A stretch of 64,000 nucleotides of DNA from Volutella citrinella (lineage: Eukaryota > Ascomycota > Sordariomycetes > Hypocreales > Nectriaceae): positions 2,418,001 through 2,482,000 of the forward strand of contig JAWZSP010000006.1 of the NCBI GenBank assembly GCA_034401135.1, written 5' to 3'. This document shows positions 9,333-21,132 of this stretch, in pieces. Within the stretch, counting starts at the first letter, position 1. Each line of letters begins with the position of its first letter. The notes under the pieces are model-generated. The model was given only the letters and a program-made list of their open reading frames with translations. It was not told the DNA's origin and did no database searches. The position numbers and the translations under genes are program-made.

Positions 9333-10348
9333 TCTATTATTCCGTTGTGGTTTGGAGTAGAACTGGGTTGTGTCTTGTGATGTCCAGACCGAGGAGATGC
9401 TTCTGCAATCTTTGGACGTGTACCGAATCGATTTTGAGGTGCTGTATCAGACGAATGTGCCGAAGTTTCTTGAGATACGCCGTAAAGAGAGGTCGGGTGA
9501 GTGCTCGATGGCGGCGGGTGGGGGAGCCCCACGTCGGGTAGTGGACGATGTCATCCGACAGGAGCGGGTGACGCCGAATTCGCGTCGGGAAGGGAACATT
9601 TTCATTTCTCAACGGTAAGGGATGTAAATTATGATCGCGGAGTGTTTCCTTAAAGTCCTGCAAGGACGACTACTCACAGGTTGCATAAAATGAAAATATA
9701 CGAAAGAGAGTCTCCCTCTCCGTGCAGGTATGAATACGCACAGTGTGTAAGCACTGTAGTAACTTCCTCCAGCTATGGCAGGAGCCAGGAGCCTTCTTCC
9801 CTAGATAGCTGGTTCCTCCTGCACACAACCAATACATAGAACACCCCCAATTGCTCCTTCTCACCGACCCTCACCGGCTGCACTGTCCATTATTCCCTTC
9901 TTTGTTATTCCTTCCACAAACAGGTATAGGATTGGGACTTGGCGATGGAGCACACTCTATAATCATCCCAGACTCGGTAATGAGAGCAGAAATCTGTGAC
10001 CCCAGGCGACTGGTTCCTTATCCAGATTAGATTAATAATATTTCATCATCTTGGCCACCATCCCCAGCTTCCTTGTCGCTGATCATGCTCCAAAAGTATG
10101 ACGTTACCACTTTGGCCCTCGACCAATCCACCTGCCGCCACATCGCCACCCAACCAATGGCCGCGGAAGTGTGGCTGGAAAACCTGGAACGGCAGCTGGA
10201 GAGGGTGCAGAACGTCATTCCGCCTCACCATAGACGCGTATGTGCAGCTTCTCATTTTCTTCATCACCAAAATCTATAATTTGATTTAAATACCCTGGAA
10301 ATTCACATTCAGTTGTTTTTTTCCACGTACCCTGCAATAATCGTCACG
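9333..10348. other. intergenic, 1.0 kb: promoters of RidA-family and DUF676-like genes
   Basis: Shared upstream region of two divergent genes. Short frames only, none with family resemblance. It contains CGG/CCG half-sites near 9555-9576. Confidence 0.6.
9555..9576. promoter_or_regulatory. CGG/CCG half-site cluster upstream of RidA-family gene
   Basis: CCG-ACAGGAG-CGG (everted, N7) overlaps CGG-GTGACG-CCG (inverted, N6), about 225-245 bp upstream of the start codon. Neither has the inverted N7 arrangement of the other cluster promoters, so the assignment is weak. Confidence 0.25.
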
Positions 10349-12237
10349 ATGCCTCGCACCTTATTACTCTGCTTTATACACGGCTTCAAGGCAAGCATCT
10401 TCGCATCACCCAAACGCTCACGTCTCTAATCCTTGCAACCCGAACAGGGCACCGAAAATACCTTCCATGACTTTCCATTCGTATGAACAACAATCCAGAG
10501 AATACGACAATTGCTGACTTTAGTAGGACCTTCGAAAATCCGTAGCCAAGGCTCTTCCAGATGACAAAGTGCAGACGGTCATTTACCCACAGTATGAGAC
10601 CAAGGGCGAGCTTGTCCAGGCCACTGCCGCCTTTCTAGAATGGTGAGGAAATAGAAGACGGCTATCTGGCAACCAAGCTAATCGGCACAGGCTGAAAGGA
10701 CAGGTCATGGAGATTCGAAAAAAGGAGTCGGCCACGCCCTGGCCACCAAACGACAGAGATGTTGGCGTTGTGCTCGTAGCGCACTCTATGGGGTATGGAA
10801 ATTCAACTAGCAAGATGCAATTGGTTGCTAACTCTCCACAGTGGCTTTGTTGCAGCAGATACCCTCTTCCAGGCCCTCAACGAGCGAGCTGCGAATCCAA
10901 GCGACAACAATCTCATCTTTCCACTGATTCAAGGGATCTTGACCTACGACACGCCATACAACGGACTCGCACGTTCTATGTTTGTCTACGGGGCCTTTTC
11001 TAACTACCAGAAAGTCAACACCGTCTTCAACGTCATGACGGCCTTGTCGGCTGCAGCACCCGCTGGCCTTGCGAGGTTGAGTGCCCGGACTGCAACCAGC
11101 TCCGCAGTCTCCTCGTCGCGAAGCCCTCAGTGGAAAGCATGGCAGCTGGTGGCTGTCAAGACCGGAACCGTCGGCGCCATAGCGGCTGGTGGCGTAGCCG
11201 CCTATAAGAACCGCGAAGCCATCATCCAGGGCGTCAAGAGCATGCGCAATCTGAACAAGGACACCATCGCCGAAGGCTACCGCCAGGGTATGGACACTCT
11301 CGGACAGGGCCTGGCATATATCAATCGCGGGAACGTGGGCAAATCATTCGCTTGGCTGTCTGACCACTTCACTTTCGTCGGTGCCCTTATGAAGCAGAAA
11401 GAACTGAACCGACGCCTCGAGCGCCTGGGAGCACTCAGAGGGATCGGTGTACACGACTTTTACTGTTCTCTCGGCGCAAATGGCTACTGGAGCGGGGGAT
11501 ATTTTGTGCCAGAGAGAACATTCTGTGCTGTTCCCGAAGAGAGCCACGAAGCCTACTCCATGTTCACGCGGTGTGTCATGGGAAAACTCGATGATGAGGT
11601 CGAGGCACACGTGAACATGTTTCGTCCCAACAAACACGCCGGATACGAAGAGATGACGGAGAAGTCGGCCGCCCTTGTCAAGGAATGGTTCTTGAGCGAG
11701 GACGAGGTGATTGATGACCCGAAGTTCCAGCAGATGGAGCCGGAGGAACTCGCAGAAGACAAGAAGGTGGAGGAGCTGTTGGAGAAGGATCCAGAGAAGC
11801 TCACACAGCCCGAAAACGAGGACGACAAGGCTGAGGAGAATATCCCAGATGAGTCGCCAATCGACATTGCTGCCGCTGCCTCGCTGGTGCCCTTGCCCGA
11901 TGACGACGGCAACCTCCTGGCAGATACCAACACGGAAGGCCCCGAAACGCAGGAAAAGCGAAATTACCTGAACCACCTTTTTAATATTGCGCAACAGGCT
12001 GGAACAGGGCTTACCGAGGCCAAGGGCTGGCTGCCCCGCAAGCTGCCAAACATGCCAACCCTCCCCAGCATGCCCAAGGTGCCGGCCTCGGTGTCCTCTT
12101 TGGGGCAGGTTTCCATGCCAAGCATGAGCCTTTTCCAGAAGAAGGACGGGGACAAGGGGGTGGGCGAGGCGGACAAGGACACAACGGAGAACGAAAGTCT
12201 TGGGAAAGAGGCAGAGGCTTCTATGGAGTCGCAGTAA
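10349..12237 (+). CDS. alpha/beta-hydrolase, DUF676-like putative serine esterase (562 aa, 5 exons)
   Basis: Exons 10349-10390, 10448-10480, 10527-10642, 10691-10792 and 10842-12237. The first intron has a GCAAGC donor (GC-AG); this joins CFIHGFK to GTENTFHDFPF, a block conserved in fungal DUF676-like lipases/esterases. No GT donor keeps that frame. The nucleophile elbow is VAHSMGG with Ser96; the oxyanion HG lies near residues 11-12. Around residues 175-235 there are Ala-rich segments (SAAAPAGLA; GTVGAIAAGGVAA) that could associate with membrane. The C-terminal third is highly acidic with Pro-rich PSMPKVP-type repeats and looks disordered. Lipid or protein ester hydrolysis is a family-level guess; the substrate is unknown. 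It probably does not belong to the catabolic cluster. Confidence 0.88.
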
Positions 12238-13067
12238 TACACATCACGATGAAGAAGGTTCTGGAGCGTGGATCTAGTGAGTGAGTCATTTCAAGTAGTG
12301 CAACGAAGGAATTGTCCGAGATGTCATCATGAGGTTTTGATAGTATTGCGAGCCTGGATGTTCCAGATTGTGCACCAATCGTTTTGTTGAAGTGAGACTC
12401 AGCCAAGATGCTGTCTCGATTGACTGGCACGTAGCAGCTCTGACCGGGCGGACAAGGCAGACTTGATGGGGATGATAGGCTGCGGAGTGGCAGCACTTTC
12501 GCGGTGTGATGTTCGCCCTGTCCATAATCAGTTCTTGGTTTTATTGTACGCACGGGCCATGCCCAGGACACTCTGCCCTTCGCAACGCTGTTCTACGGCA
12601 AGCTCATGGTAAAACAGTTCAAAGGCCGAGAAAAGCACCAACCAAGCAAGATGACCATGATGCCGGAGGTGAAGCACGACACGGAGGATATTAAAAAATT
12701 AGTGAACCTCCAAATAGATAGGAAGTGGTAGCAATGGCAATGGACATTGGTCAAGGCCGAATTCGGGCAATGCGGCGGAAAGGTGGCTCCGTGGATGCTG
12801 GTGACGCTGCTCCTTTGAGTGTAGTCAAAGTGGAGTCTCGGCGATCCTTCAAAACACCGCCCCAGCGCCAAGATCGAACGAACACCCCTGGAGCGAGACA
12901 CTCCACAGGAGAGGGTCCTTTGGAGGCAGAAACCGGCGGGGGACGTTGCTGTCTCAGGCCTCGGGCGCAGGGCAAGCCCCCGCAGGCGTCGTGCTCGTGC
13001 TCGAGGGCGCGGCCACTTTACGTCGTCAACACCATCGCGAGATTAAGCCAGCCACAGCCTCGGACGG
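12238..13067. other. intergenic, 0.8 kb, no gene seen
   Basis: Tail of the esterase gene and upstream region of the DUF6536 gene. The overlapping long frames here are GC-driven shadows of the downstream gene. Confidence 0.6.
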
Positions 13068-15406
13068 ATGGACTGGCAGGGCAAGGACAGCGTCAAGTAC
13101 AGCGCCGTCCCGCTGGAGACGGTGCCGGTCCAGCAGTACTCGAGCTACGCGCAGCACCCTCCAGGCTACGCGAACCCTCCGCAGTACCCGTCCGAAACGA
13201 ACGACTACTACAACACCACGCCGGCTCTTGCTCCAAACCCAGCTCCAGCGCCAGCACCGGTCGGGCCGCGACCTCCCCAGGATGCGACATTCTTCCAGCG
13301 CCAGTTTGGGAACCTCAGGGCCAACCTGCGCAACCTGGCCGTCGCCACGGCGCTCGTGCTCGCCGTCAATATTGGGTGGCTGGCGTGGGCGTCGAGCAGA
13401 TATGGCGTCGAGGACGGCCACGGGTCGATCCAGCGCGGCGGCTGCGCGGCGGCCAAGCAGACGTCGACGCTCATCCACCTGGCCATCAACGCGCTCTCGT
13501 CGATCTTGCTCGCGGCCAGCAGCGCCTTCGTGCAGGCCTACTCGAGCCCCAGCCGCGCCGAGGTCGACGCCGCGCATCGCAAGGGCGGCTGGTTGCACGT
13601 CGGGATGCTGAGCTGGCGCAACCTGCGTGGCATCAGCGCAAGGAAGGCCGCCGTCTGCGTCGTGCTGCTGCTGACTTCGATTCCCTTCCATCTGCTGTGC
13701 ATCCCCCCGTTTCGCCCCTCGCTCCTTCCCGGAACAACTGGCTGATTTCTGCAGGTACAACTCGCTCGTCTTCGTCTCCATCTCGACCAGCAACTACAAG
13801 CTCGCGGGCGTCACGCCCGACTTCTTCGAGGGGGCACCTTTTGCGCCCGAGGAGGCCTCGTGGTCCAAGTGCGAGCACTGCGTCCAGAAGACGGTGGACA
13901 ACATCGAGCACCTTCGCGCGGAGTCGGGCTCGTGGACGCGGCTGGAACCCAACGAGTGCATCAGGGCCTATAGCAATGCCTTCCAGACCGACTGGCGCCA
14001 TCTCCTGATTGTGTCGTCGGCCCGCAACGCGTCCAACTCGCTCTTCTTCCACGACTCGAGCGCCGCCTCGGTCAGCGACCGCGACTTCTTCTGGATGTGC
14101 TCCAAGAGCCCGCTGGACGGTCCGTCTGTCAGCTGCAGCCCTGAGAGCATCATCAACGACCTCAGCAGCGGGAAGCAGTGGCAGGTTCACGGCCAGAGCA
14201 TCAGTCACTGCGTCGCCGAGCCCGTCGTCGGGGAGTGCGCTGTGTACTTCCACTTCGACATCATGATCGTCGTCCTCGTCTTCAACGGCATCAAGCTGCT
14301 GGCCATGCTCCTCATCATCTACCGCTTCAACGCTGAGCACCTCCTCGTCACCGTCGGCGACGCCGCGCTGTCGTTTATGCGCACCGAGGACCCTTACACG
14401 CGACACATGTGCCTGGCCTCGAGGGACGACTTCAAGACGTCCCGCTACGCTGCGCTGCCCTCCCGGCCGTACGCGCCCGAGCGGCGTCGATGGTTCAGCG
14501 GCGCGACAAAGGGTCGCTGGGCTGCCTTTGTCTACCTGTACGATGGAAACCCTCGTCTACGAACACACTTGTTCAAATTCGCTAACTTTGTGCAGTCTGC
14601 TCGTCTCCCTCATAACCATCGCCGCGCTTCTCGGCTGGAGTCTGTCCATCCTGCAGTCTAAAGCCGTCCAGACAACCATCCAGAGCCTTTGGTCGCTGGG
14701 ATTGGGCACCCTAGATGCGCGAGCCATGATCTCGCTCGACCCCAACGAAGACGCCGCAGGCATGGCCGTCCTGGCTAACCTGCCGCAGATATTCCTGGCG
14801 GCCATCTACCTGGTCTACAACCCGCTCGTCTCTTCCATGTTCTCGGCTCACTGGTGGGCGTCGCTGGCGTCCCGGCCGCGCAGCCTCGTTGTCAGCTCGC
14901 CCTCGGGGCAGCAAAAGGGCCCGCCTCTGCTTGGACTCCCCTTGGTCTGGGGCGCGTCCCTCGTCGCCCTGCACAGTATCTTGCACTGGCTGTGCTCGCA
15001 GTCGCTGTTCCTCGTCCACGCTCGGGTCTGGGACGCAGCCGACGATGTCCAGGCGCAGCCAACGCTCGCCGAGACGTGGGCCGGCTGCGGGTACTCCCCA
15101 ATCGGAGCCATCCTGACCCTCCTTGCCGGTGTGATGCTGCTGCTTAGTGCAGTCATGCTCGGGTTGAGGAAGCTTGCAGCACCGGCGCCGCCAATGGCCG
15201 GCAATTGCAGCGCAGCCATCAGCGCCGCATGTCACCTAGGGCAGCTCCCCCTGCCCGATGAGAAGGCAATCGGTCAGATCCAGTGGGGTGCTGTCCACGG
15301 CTGGGTATGGCCTACCGGGGAAGGGCATTGTGCGGTCGTGCCAGTCGAGGACGGCCGCCTGCTGATGCCCCTTGGCCTCGCGTCTCCCGGCACATACTAT
15401 GCGTAA
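13068..15406 (+). CDS. DUF6536-type polytopic membrane protein (740 aa, 3 exons)
   Basis: Exons 13068-13696, 13755-14537 and 14596-15406; both introns are 58 nt with GT-AG ends. A cytosolic Pro/Tyr-rich N-tail of about 85 residues is followed by a first hydrophobic helix (NLAVATALVLAVNIGWLAWA). Further membrane segments are recognisable at IHLAINALSSILLAASSAF, AVCVVLLLTSIPFHLLYNS, IMIVVLVFNGIKLLAMLLII, FVYLLLVSLITIAALLGWS, IFLAAIYLVYNPLVSSMF, LVWGASLVALHSILHWL and ILTLLAGVMLLLSAVM, giving about eight. A Cys-containing extracellular loop (KCEHCVQK, NECIRAYS, WMCSKSP, ISHCVAEPVVGECAVY) lies between segments 3 and 4. This matches the fungal family annotated as DUF6536, which has no established function. 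The C-terminal part has GAVHGWVWPTGEGHCAVVP, typical of the family end. Confidence 0.9.
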
Positions 15407-16558
15407 CACGGGGATAATCAGCAACTGAAACAAACCAATACGGACTTCTCATCTCCTTCCCGTGACGGCAAATGTGTAACGAGGCATCTGTAGCAAGGCC
15501 ACGATGCGTCTGCACGAGAGCCACCCAGCTGCCCTTGCTCTGCACGCCGGCCCAATGTGCGCAATTTCCCCGCCAATAGCAGTAGCCTAGCGGGCGTAGC
15601 CGGTCGTACAGGACGAGTTACGGATAGACTGTTGGCAATTGCCGACAAACGAGCAGGCTGTGGCGAGTTCTCGGTGTAGCTGGCTACATGCATTGGCCGG
15701 CTCTGCGTGATCAGTAATCGGGCGTTGCAGTATCCATTCACGCCCTCCCATCTCACGCGTCTTGGCGCCTTCGCCTCACCGGACGGCCGATGCAGGGTGG
15801 CCTCGGAAACAATCGCAATCGGTGCAAGGAGCAGAGCAGGCTGTGGAAAAGGCGAGGGGAGGGGGCAAGAGGGTCCGGAGGGGGGACACGGCACGATGCT
15901 TTTTGATAGTCTCATGCCGTGCACACATCCGCTGTACTAAACCCCGATGTGCTACTCGAGGCTGGCCAATGCCTTTCGAGATAAGTGCTCCGGGCTGTAT
16001 CTTGCGCGTTGCACAACCTAAAAAGCCATTGGCGCTGTCGCACCACATGTTGGTGAGTCGACCAACTTGCAGAAGCGTGGAATGCATCGACCGCCTGCAA
16101 GAGCGCGATTCGCCCCTATAGGCCCCCAGCCTTGGCGCTTTGGAGGGCCCAGCTGCAGAGCGAGTTAGGCTGCAACGAGGCAGATAGTGGGGCCCGTGGT
16201 GGGCGGCCCGGGGCACGCCATGTGCTATAGCCCATCCGTAGCGTAGGGCCCAGGGGAGGGGAGAGTCGGACGGCTCGCCAAGCCGCGCCCAATCTCGACC
16301 CCGCCTGTACCTTATTCTGCCCGCCCCATTTCGATCCAGCCTGAAATGAAATACCTTGCCCATCCAGCCCTGCTATTAATATCCCCCAGCCTTTCCCTAT
16401 CCGCATTGAATCACACCTTTCTCTCTGCTTCCAGACCAGCCCATCCTTCCCTGCCCTGTTTGCCCTATCAGCGCTCTGACCGCTCTAGCGCGACCACAGT
16501 TCCACATCTTCCCTCCCATCACCAACCTCCCAGTAGTTGAGGCTGGGAGTCCAGAAAC
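15407..16558. other. intergenic, 1.15 kb; pyrimidine-rich leader at right end
   Basis: No convincing gene. From about 16360 to 16550 the plus strand is C/T-rich with CCTTTCC-type tracts, typical of the promoter and 5' leader of the SRR1-domain gene. Confidence 0.6.
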
Positions 16559-17960
16559 ATGTCTTCGCAATTCCTCACCATGGAGTCGGAGGCGTCAGAC
16601 GGCACCCCCGAGGGGGAGCCCCTCTACGGGATCGACTACGAGCATTTCAACAACTTGACTGTGCGTGAATGCGTCGAGAGAAGAAACGACCGGGTCCTCA
16701 GCAAGAGAGGAACGGAGCTCGGCCAGTATGTCCGCCATCTCTACGAGTCGGGCGCACGCATGTGGACCAAAGATTCGTTTCTGGCCATCGAAAAAGAGCT
16801 GGCCTCTGATACTTTCCCAAAGAAGGTAGTCACCCGCAGCAGTAAGGACTCCAGTCTCTTTGTTAGTTGTCGTTCTAGGCCAAACCTCTGACATCTCTCG
16901 CAGTGAACGGCGGAACCAAGACCAAGACAATCTCATACGAGGAGTTCCATAACCCCAAGCCCCAGTTTCCTGACCAGGAAAGGCAAGTCGACCCTCTTCT
17001 TGCCTGTGTGGCTCGCTGGCATATCCCGAATCGCAACCCCTTGCTAACCCCACCCTTCAGCTACATCCAGGTCAACTTCGACATCTACCAGAGTCTGTTG
17101 TACGAAGCAGAGGACCAGGGCGAGCCCCCCCGGCCAATATCAGACGATGACAGGATGCGCGCGGCCTGCGCAGTCAACGTCAGCGTGGTGAGCACCAAGG
17201 AGCGAGATGTGCCGCCCCCTAGCTATGCACTGCTCAAGGCCGGCTGGGTCGACAACTGGAAGAACTGGACGGAGAGCACATCCTGCAAGCAGCTGACGGC
17301 AACGCTGGAAGCCGCCGTCCTGCCCAAGTCGTTGACCAAGGTGATCTGCCTCGGGCTTGGCTGCCCCGGTGGCTTCGCCGGGCAGGAGGACGATTGGGAC
17401 AGCCCCCTCCCCTCGGACGGGCTGCCAGACCGTCGCTGCATGACCCAGCACGCGGCTGCCGTCACCATGGCCGCCGTCATAGGCAAGCGGCTGGGCACGC
17501 AGCCGCGGATCCTCGCGCAGGATCCCGCCTACACCGAGCCGGAGAAGCAGCTCCTGGCGGACGTTGGCATCGAGGTCATCGGGGGCTATGGGTCCCTTGC
17601 CTTCACGCACGTCGACGAGGAGTCGCTAGTCTTCACATGCCACCCCAACGTGCCCGTCCAGCAGATTGTCGCCGACATTGCGCGGCCGGCCATGATGGTC
17701 TGGAACAGAGTCAAGTCGCCCGGGGAAGACAACAAGAAGTGGCGCTGCTCAGACTTTTGCGGCGAGGAGATTATTGTCTCGTAAGTTCTGTGCCCTGTTG
17801 AAGAGAGACGTGCTTCATGTTTGCTAATGTCGGCGCCAGGCCGTGGTCGACGGACCAGACATCGCCCCGGATCTGGGAGCTGATATCGGGTTATGACGAG
17901 CACGATTTTCCTACTGATGAGCGGTTCGGGGGGCTGAGGATTTATGTTCGGCGCGATTAA
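16559..17960 (+). CDS. SRR1-domain protein (400 aa, 4 exons)
   Basis: Exons 16559-16841, 16904-16982, 17061-17780 and 17840-17960. The SRR1 core runs from about residue 190: SLTKVICLGLGCPGG, MTQHAAAVTMAAVIG, LAQDPAYTEPEKQLLADVGI, SLVFTCHPNVPVQQIVADI and ARPAMMVWN. SRR1-like proteins are linked to circadian input in plants and to heme and stress processes elsewhere; the fungal role is unsettled. The second intron (16983-17060) has donor GCAAGT, branch GCTAACC and acceptor CAG, and is exactly 78 nt with no in-frame stop, so retention would add 26 residues. I treat it as spliced because the signals are strong and the joined sequence (DQESYIQVNFDIYQSLLY) reads smoothly. Exon 1 uses the donor GTAAGG at 16842; the earlier GTAGTC would put a stop next. 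Soluble, no targeting signal. Confidence 0.87.
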
Positions 17961-18979
17961 TGACTGTTCTGATTTTCCTTTTCGTAATGTTGTTCACGAT
18001 TGTCAACCTTGACGCCAACATGACGGGTTGTTGGGCATCTGTCGTATCACGTTGAAGCTTTCAAGGAAGTGTGGGTTTTCGGTCTGTAGCTTTGATTTTA
18101 GCAAGACGAGACTGCGTTACCTCTGAATCAAAGAATGTTTTCCAAGCGCTTTGATCAAATTTCGTCGGTGTTTTCTGAGCGAAATGTCCATGGTGAGGCT
18201 AGATTCGTTGTCATCCGCCCTAATTGAGTAAAAGAATGCGTCCCGACGAAGTATGGCCGGGATCTGCCCAATTACGCCCATACGCCTCCCATAGGTCGGA
18301 TTGTAGTTAAAATGGCTGATGAAAGTGTCGTCGATCAAAATGCATCAATCATTCGATGGTCAGCTTCTGCTGATAACTTGCATGGTTCGTCATGGGCGCA
18401 GCCAGGCCAGGGCTGAGAGCCGAACGGACCAACAACCAACACGCGCCCAGGCACCACTCCAGCCTGGCTGGCTGCCCTGTGTTCTGAATTTAAACACTGC
18501 CAGCGGCGCAGCATCATCCTCTAATAGCCCGCGCGACACTCAACTCCGGCCGCCCGCCCCCATGCGCAAAAACCCGGCAGCATGGAGTGTCTCCCATAGG
18601 CTGCGCTGCACCTCGCCACCATGACCTACCCACCACCCCAGGCGTTTCGTGTTGAATTCATTCACCAGACTGGCTGGGAGTGTGGCCAACCGGCATGTCC
18701 CCTGCGCCTCATCCAGCGCGCAGTGCGCACTGCCAGCTGTGGTGGGGACCGTGGGGCTTCAGTGCGGCTGATGTCCCTGATTCCACTGTTTCATCTTGTC
18801 TTGTTCTCCCCCAGACCACCACTTTCTCTCTTCTTCTTCATCTCATCTCCGTGTACAGTATGCTTATTCACTTGGTCAACAACTAGACCGAGCCTCGTCG
18901 ATTTCCTGCAGCAAAGACCGGACAAGACTACGCGTATCTCGCCATCAGCAGCCAGAACCACCTCAGACTCGATGCGCTG
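17961..18979. other. intergenic, 1.0 kb, no gene seen
   Basis: Short frames only. The right end (18780-18975) is pyrimidine-rich and is probably the leader of the lectin-like gene. Confidence 0.6.
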
Positions 18980-20489
18980 GTGCCGGCGATAATGTCACAG
19001 TCAGACCAGCGGCCATACTCGGACCTGCCCGAGGTCGCCTCAAGTCCACACTCATCGCCCCCAGAGGTCTTTTCGAATCCCCGTTCAAACCCTCCCGAAG
19101 TCGTTCCTTTCAGCAACGCCCCCGAGCCTGTCGAGCCCTCTCAATATGTTTACAAGGCCGACGATAGCTACCACGCCGTGGGCTCCACAGCGCCCGAGGG
19201 CAAACCCGAGCGCAGGATATGCGGCCTAAAGAGGACCTTGTTCATCGTGTTAGCAGTTGTCGTAGGATTCCTCGTAGTCGGTGCAATCGTTGGCGGTGCT
19301 GTGGGCGGCACGTTGGCCAACCACGAATCCAAGAGCCCAGCAGAAACACCCTCACCCACGCCTGTGCCCGAGCCCAATGCCATCATGTCGAACTCGAGGG
19401 TGGCGAGCGCGAACTGGACCGATTCCGACAAGAACAGCCACTACTATGTCTTTTACCAAACCAACAACAGGGACCTCATGGCTTCGATCTGGGACTCGCA
19501 GAACAAGACATGGAACACCAAGAGCGTCTCGGAGGATCTGAGAAAGGCCAACCAGGGAGTCGATCTCATCGAGCAGACGCCCATCACTGCAATCACCTGG
19601 CACCAGCCGAACAGGCAATGGAGCTTGCGTGTCTACGTCCTCAGGGCTGGCAACATCATCACCGAGATTGCAGCATCATCGCCAGACAAGGATGCCACCT
19701 TTTCTAGGATGCCTCTTGGGGGTGAAGGCCAGATCACCGTGGCTACGGAAGCCGGATCCAACCTTGCCGCGTGGCGCCCAGAGACTGGCAAGAACAACGG
19801 TTCCGTCGATAGCATCATGCTCTTGTTTCAACAGTCGAAGCAGAAGCTTCGGTACATCCTTAGCTCCGACTGGAACAACAACGCGGACCCGAGGAGCATT
19901 GCCGACATTCGAAACTCGAGCGGGTTCGCTGTTTCCAGCTTCGTGTGGGAGGGCAACGTGACCCAGCCTCGATGGAGGATGTATTTCAACCTCAACGGCG
20001 TCATGAGGGAGAAGAACATTGAGATTGACCCTGCAAAGGCCAGCGTTACGAATGGTCGTAAGTGTCGCCCACCTCTGCCCAACCCAACCCAACCTTGTTA
20101 CCAGAATCCAAATGGCCAGTTTGGCTACAGAATGCAGCTAACGTGAACGACTCATTTCAGGCGAAGATCTCGGTCCTGTCCCATCGGACCCAGAGCCCAA
20201 CTACGCGGCCGTGGCGTTTGACGGCGACAACATGATTGTTGCCAACATCAACGACAAGGCCGGCATCGACGCCCGCTGGTTCGACGCCAAGAAATGGAGT
20301 CCAGTGAGCAATCCGAACTTCAAGAACACGCCCACGGGCCTCGACAAGTTCAGAGCTATTTCTGGGAGCGCCGATATGAGATTTTACGGTGTTGTGAATA
20401 ATCAGATACACGAATGGGCGTTTGGCAAGGACGCGCCAATGGACTGGGAGTATAAAGGTCAAGTTAATACCACATATAAAGCCGGTTAG
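18980..20489 (+). CDS. type II membrane protein with fucose-lectin-like ectodomain (468 aa, 2 exons)
   Basis: Exons 18980-20057 and 20161-20489; the 103-nt intron has donor GTAAGT and branch GCTAACG. Residues 1-75 are a Pro/Ser-rich cytosolic tail with SSPPEVFSNP-type repeats, then a Gly/Val-rich membrane helix at about 81-108 (TLFIVLAVVVGFLVVGAIVG). After a Pro/Thr linker, residues 135-468 form repeats such as SANWTDSDKNSHYYVFYQ, LMASIWDSQNKTW and AITWHQPNRQWSLRVYV. These resemble blades of the AAL-type six-bladed fucose-specific lectin, with Trp at the blade ends. Potential N-glycosylation sites are frequent (NWT, NKT, NGS, NSS, NVT). Cell-surface or wall glycan binding is plausible but inferred. 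Met5 is an alternative start. Confidence 0.82.
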
Positions 20490-21132
20490 ATAGATATGGT
20501 TAATGATACCTAATTTTTCTTGTTATTCGTCCTTCAAGTTCCAACGGTCACTGCTGAAGGGCGAGGGCGAGGGCGAGGGTGAGGGTGAGGGTGAGGATTG
20601 GGTTTGCTCGAGAATTGAACCAAACAAAGGATCTGTCCAAAATCCATTCAACCAGGCTCTGAACAGCCGTCGACTATATTTCCTGATTCCGAGCGTTCAT
20701 TCAAGCTAGTTCCAGTATGTCGGAACTTGCATCCACAAACTAATCGGGTCCTAAAACCAAAACTCGGAGCAAACACTGAACGCGAAAAGGCGGACTGGGT
20801 CGAGGCACAAAATAAACAAGCACAGGCACCACACAAGGCATAATGGGTCTGAAGAAGGACGAAAATAGACAGTATCGACTGATTTCCGGGGGCCTTGAAC
20901 GTTTGATTGGCATTATTAATCAAGATTGTTCAACCCCTGGCCGCAGCAATCACCAGCCAGGCAGCAGCAGCAGCACGTGACCTCCTCTATGTTCACCACT
21001 CACAGTCAACTATATCAACCAACAAAGAACCATTCACAGCTACCTTTCCTCATCTGCACCAAATCATCTTCCATTACTTGTCTTATCCTGCTGCCTCAGA
21101 GAGACTTTGGATATTGAATCACCACAAGAGAA
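20490..21132. other. intergenic, 0.64 kb, with hexamer repeat
   Basis: Contains a short G-rich hexamer tract and no gene that I can support. Confidence 0.6.
20562..20596 (+). repeat. hexanucleotide repeat (GAGGGC/GAGGGT)n
   Basis: About six tandem hexamers, changing from GAGGGC to GAGGGT, in the 3' flank of the lectin-like gene. G-tracts on one strand could fold as a quadruplex; this is inference. Confidence 0.85.

Noticed and set aside
11344..11994. 216-codon minus-strand frame opposite the esterase gene
   Set aside because: Antisense shadow of the acidic C-terminal region; no similarity.
13026..13793. 255-codon minus-strand frame opposite the DUF6536 gene
   Set aside because: Antisense shadow of third-position GC bias; no domain and no splice logic.
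12725..14008. 427-codon frame overlapping the DUF6536 gene start
   Set aside because: Arg/Pro/Ala-rich shadow in another frame of a GC-rich gene; the DUF6536 frame has membrane helices and proper introns.
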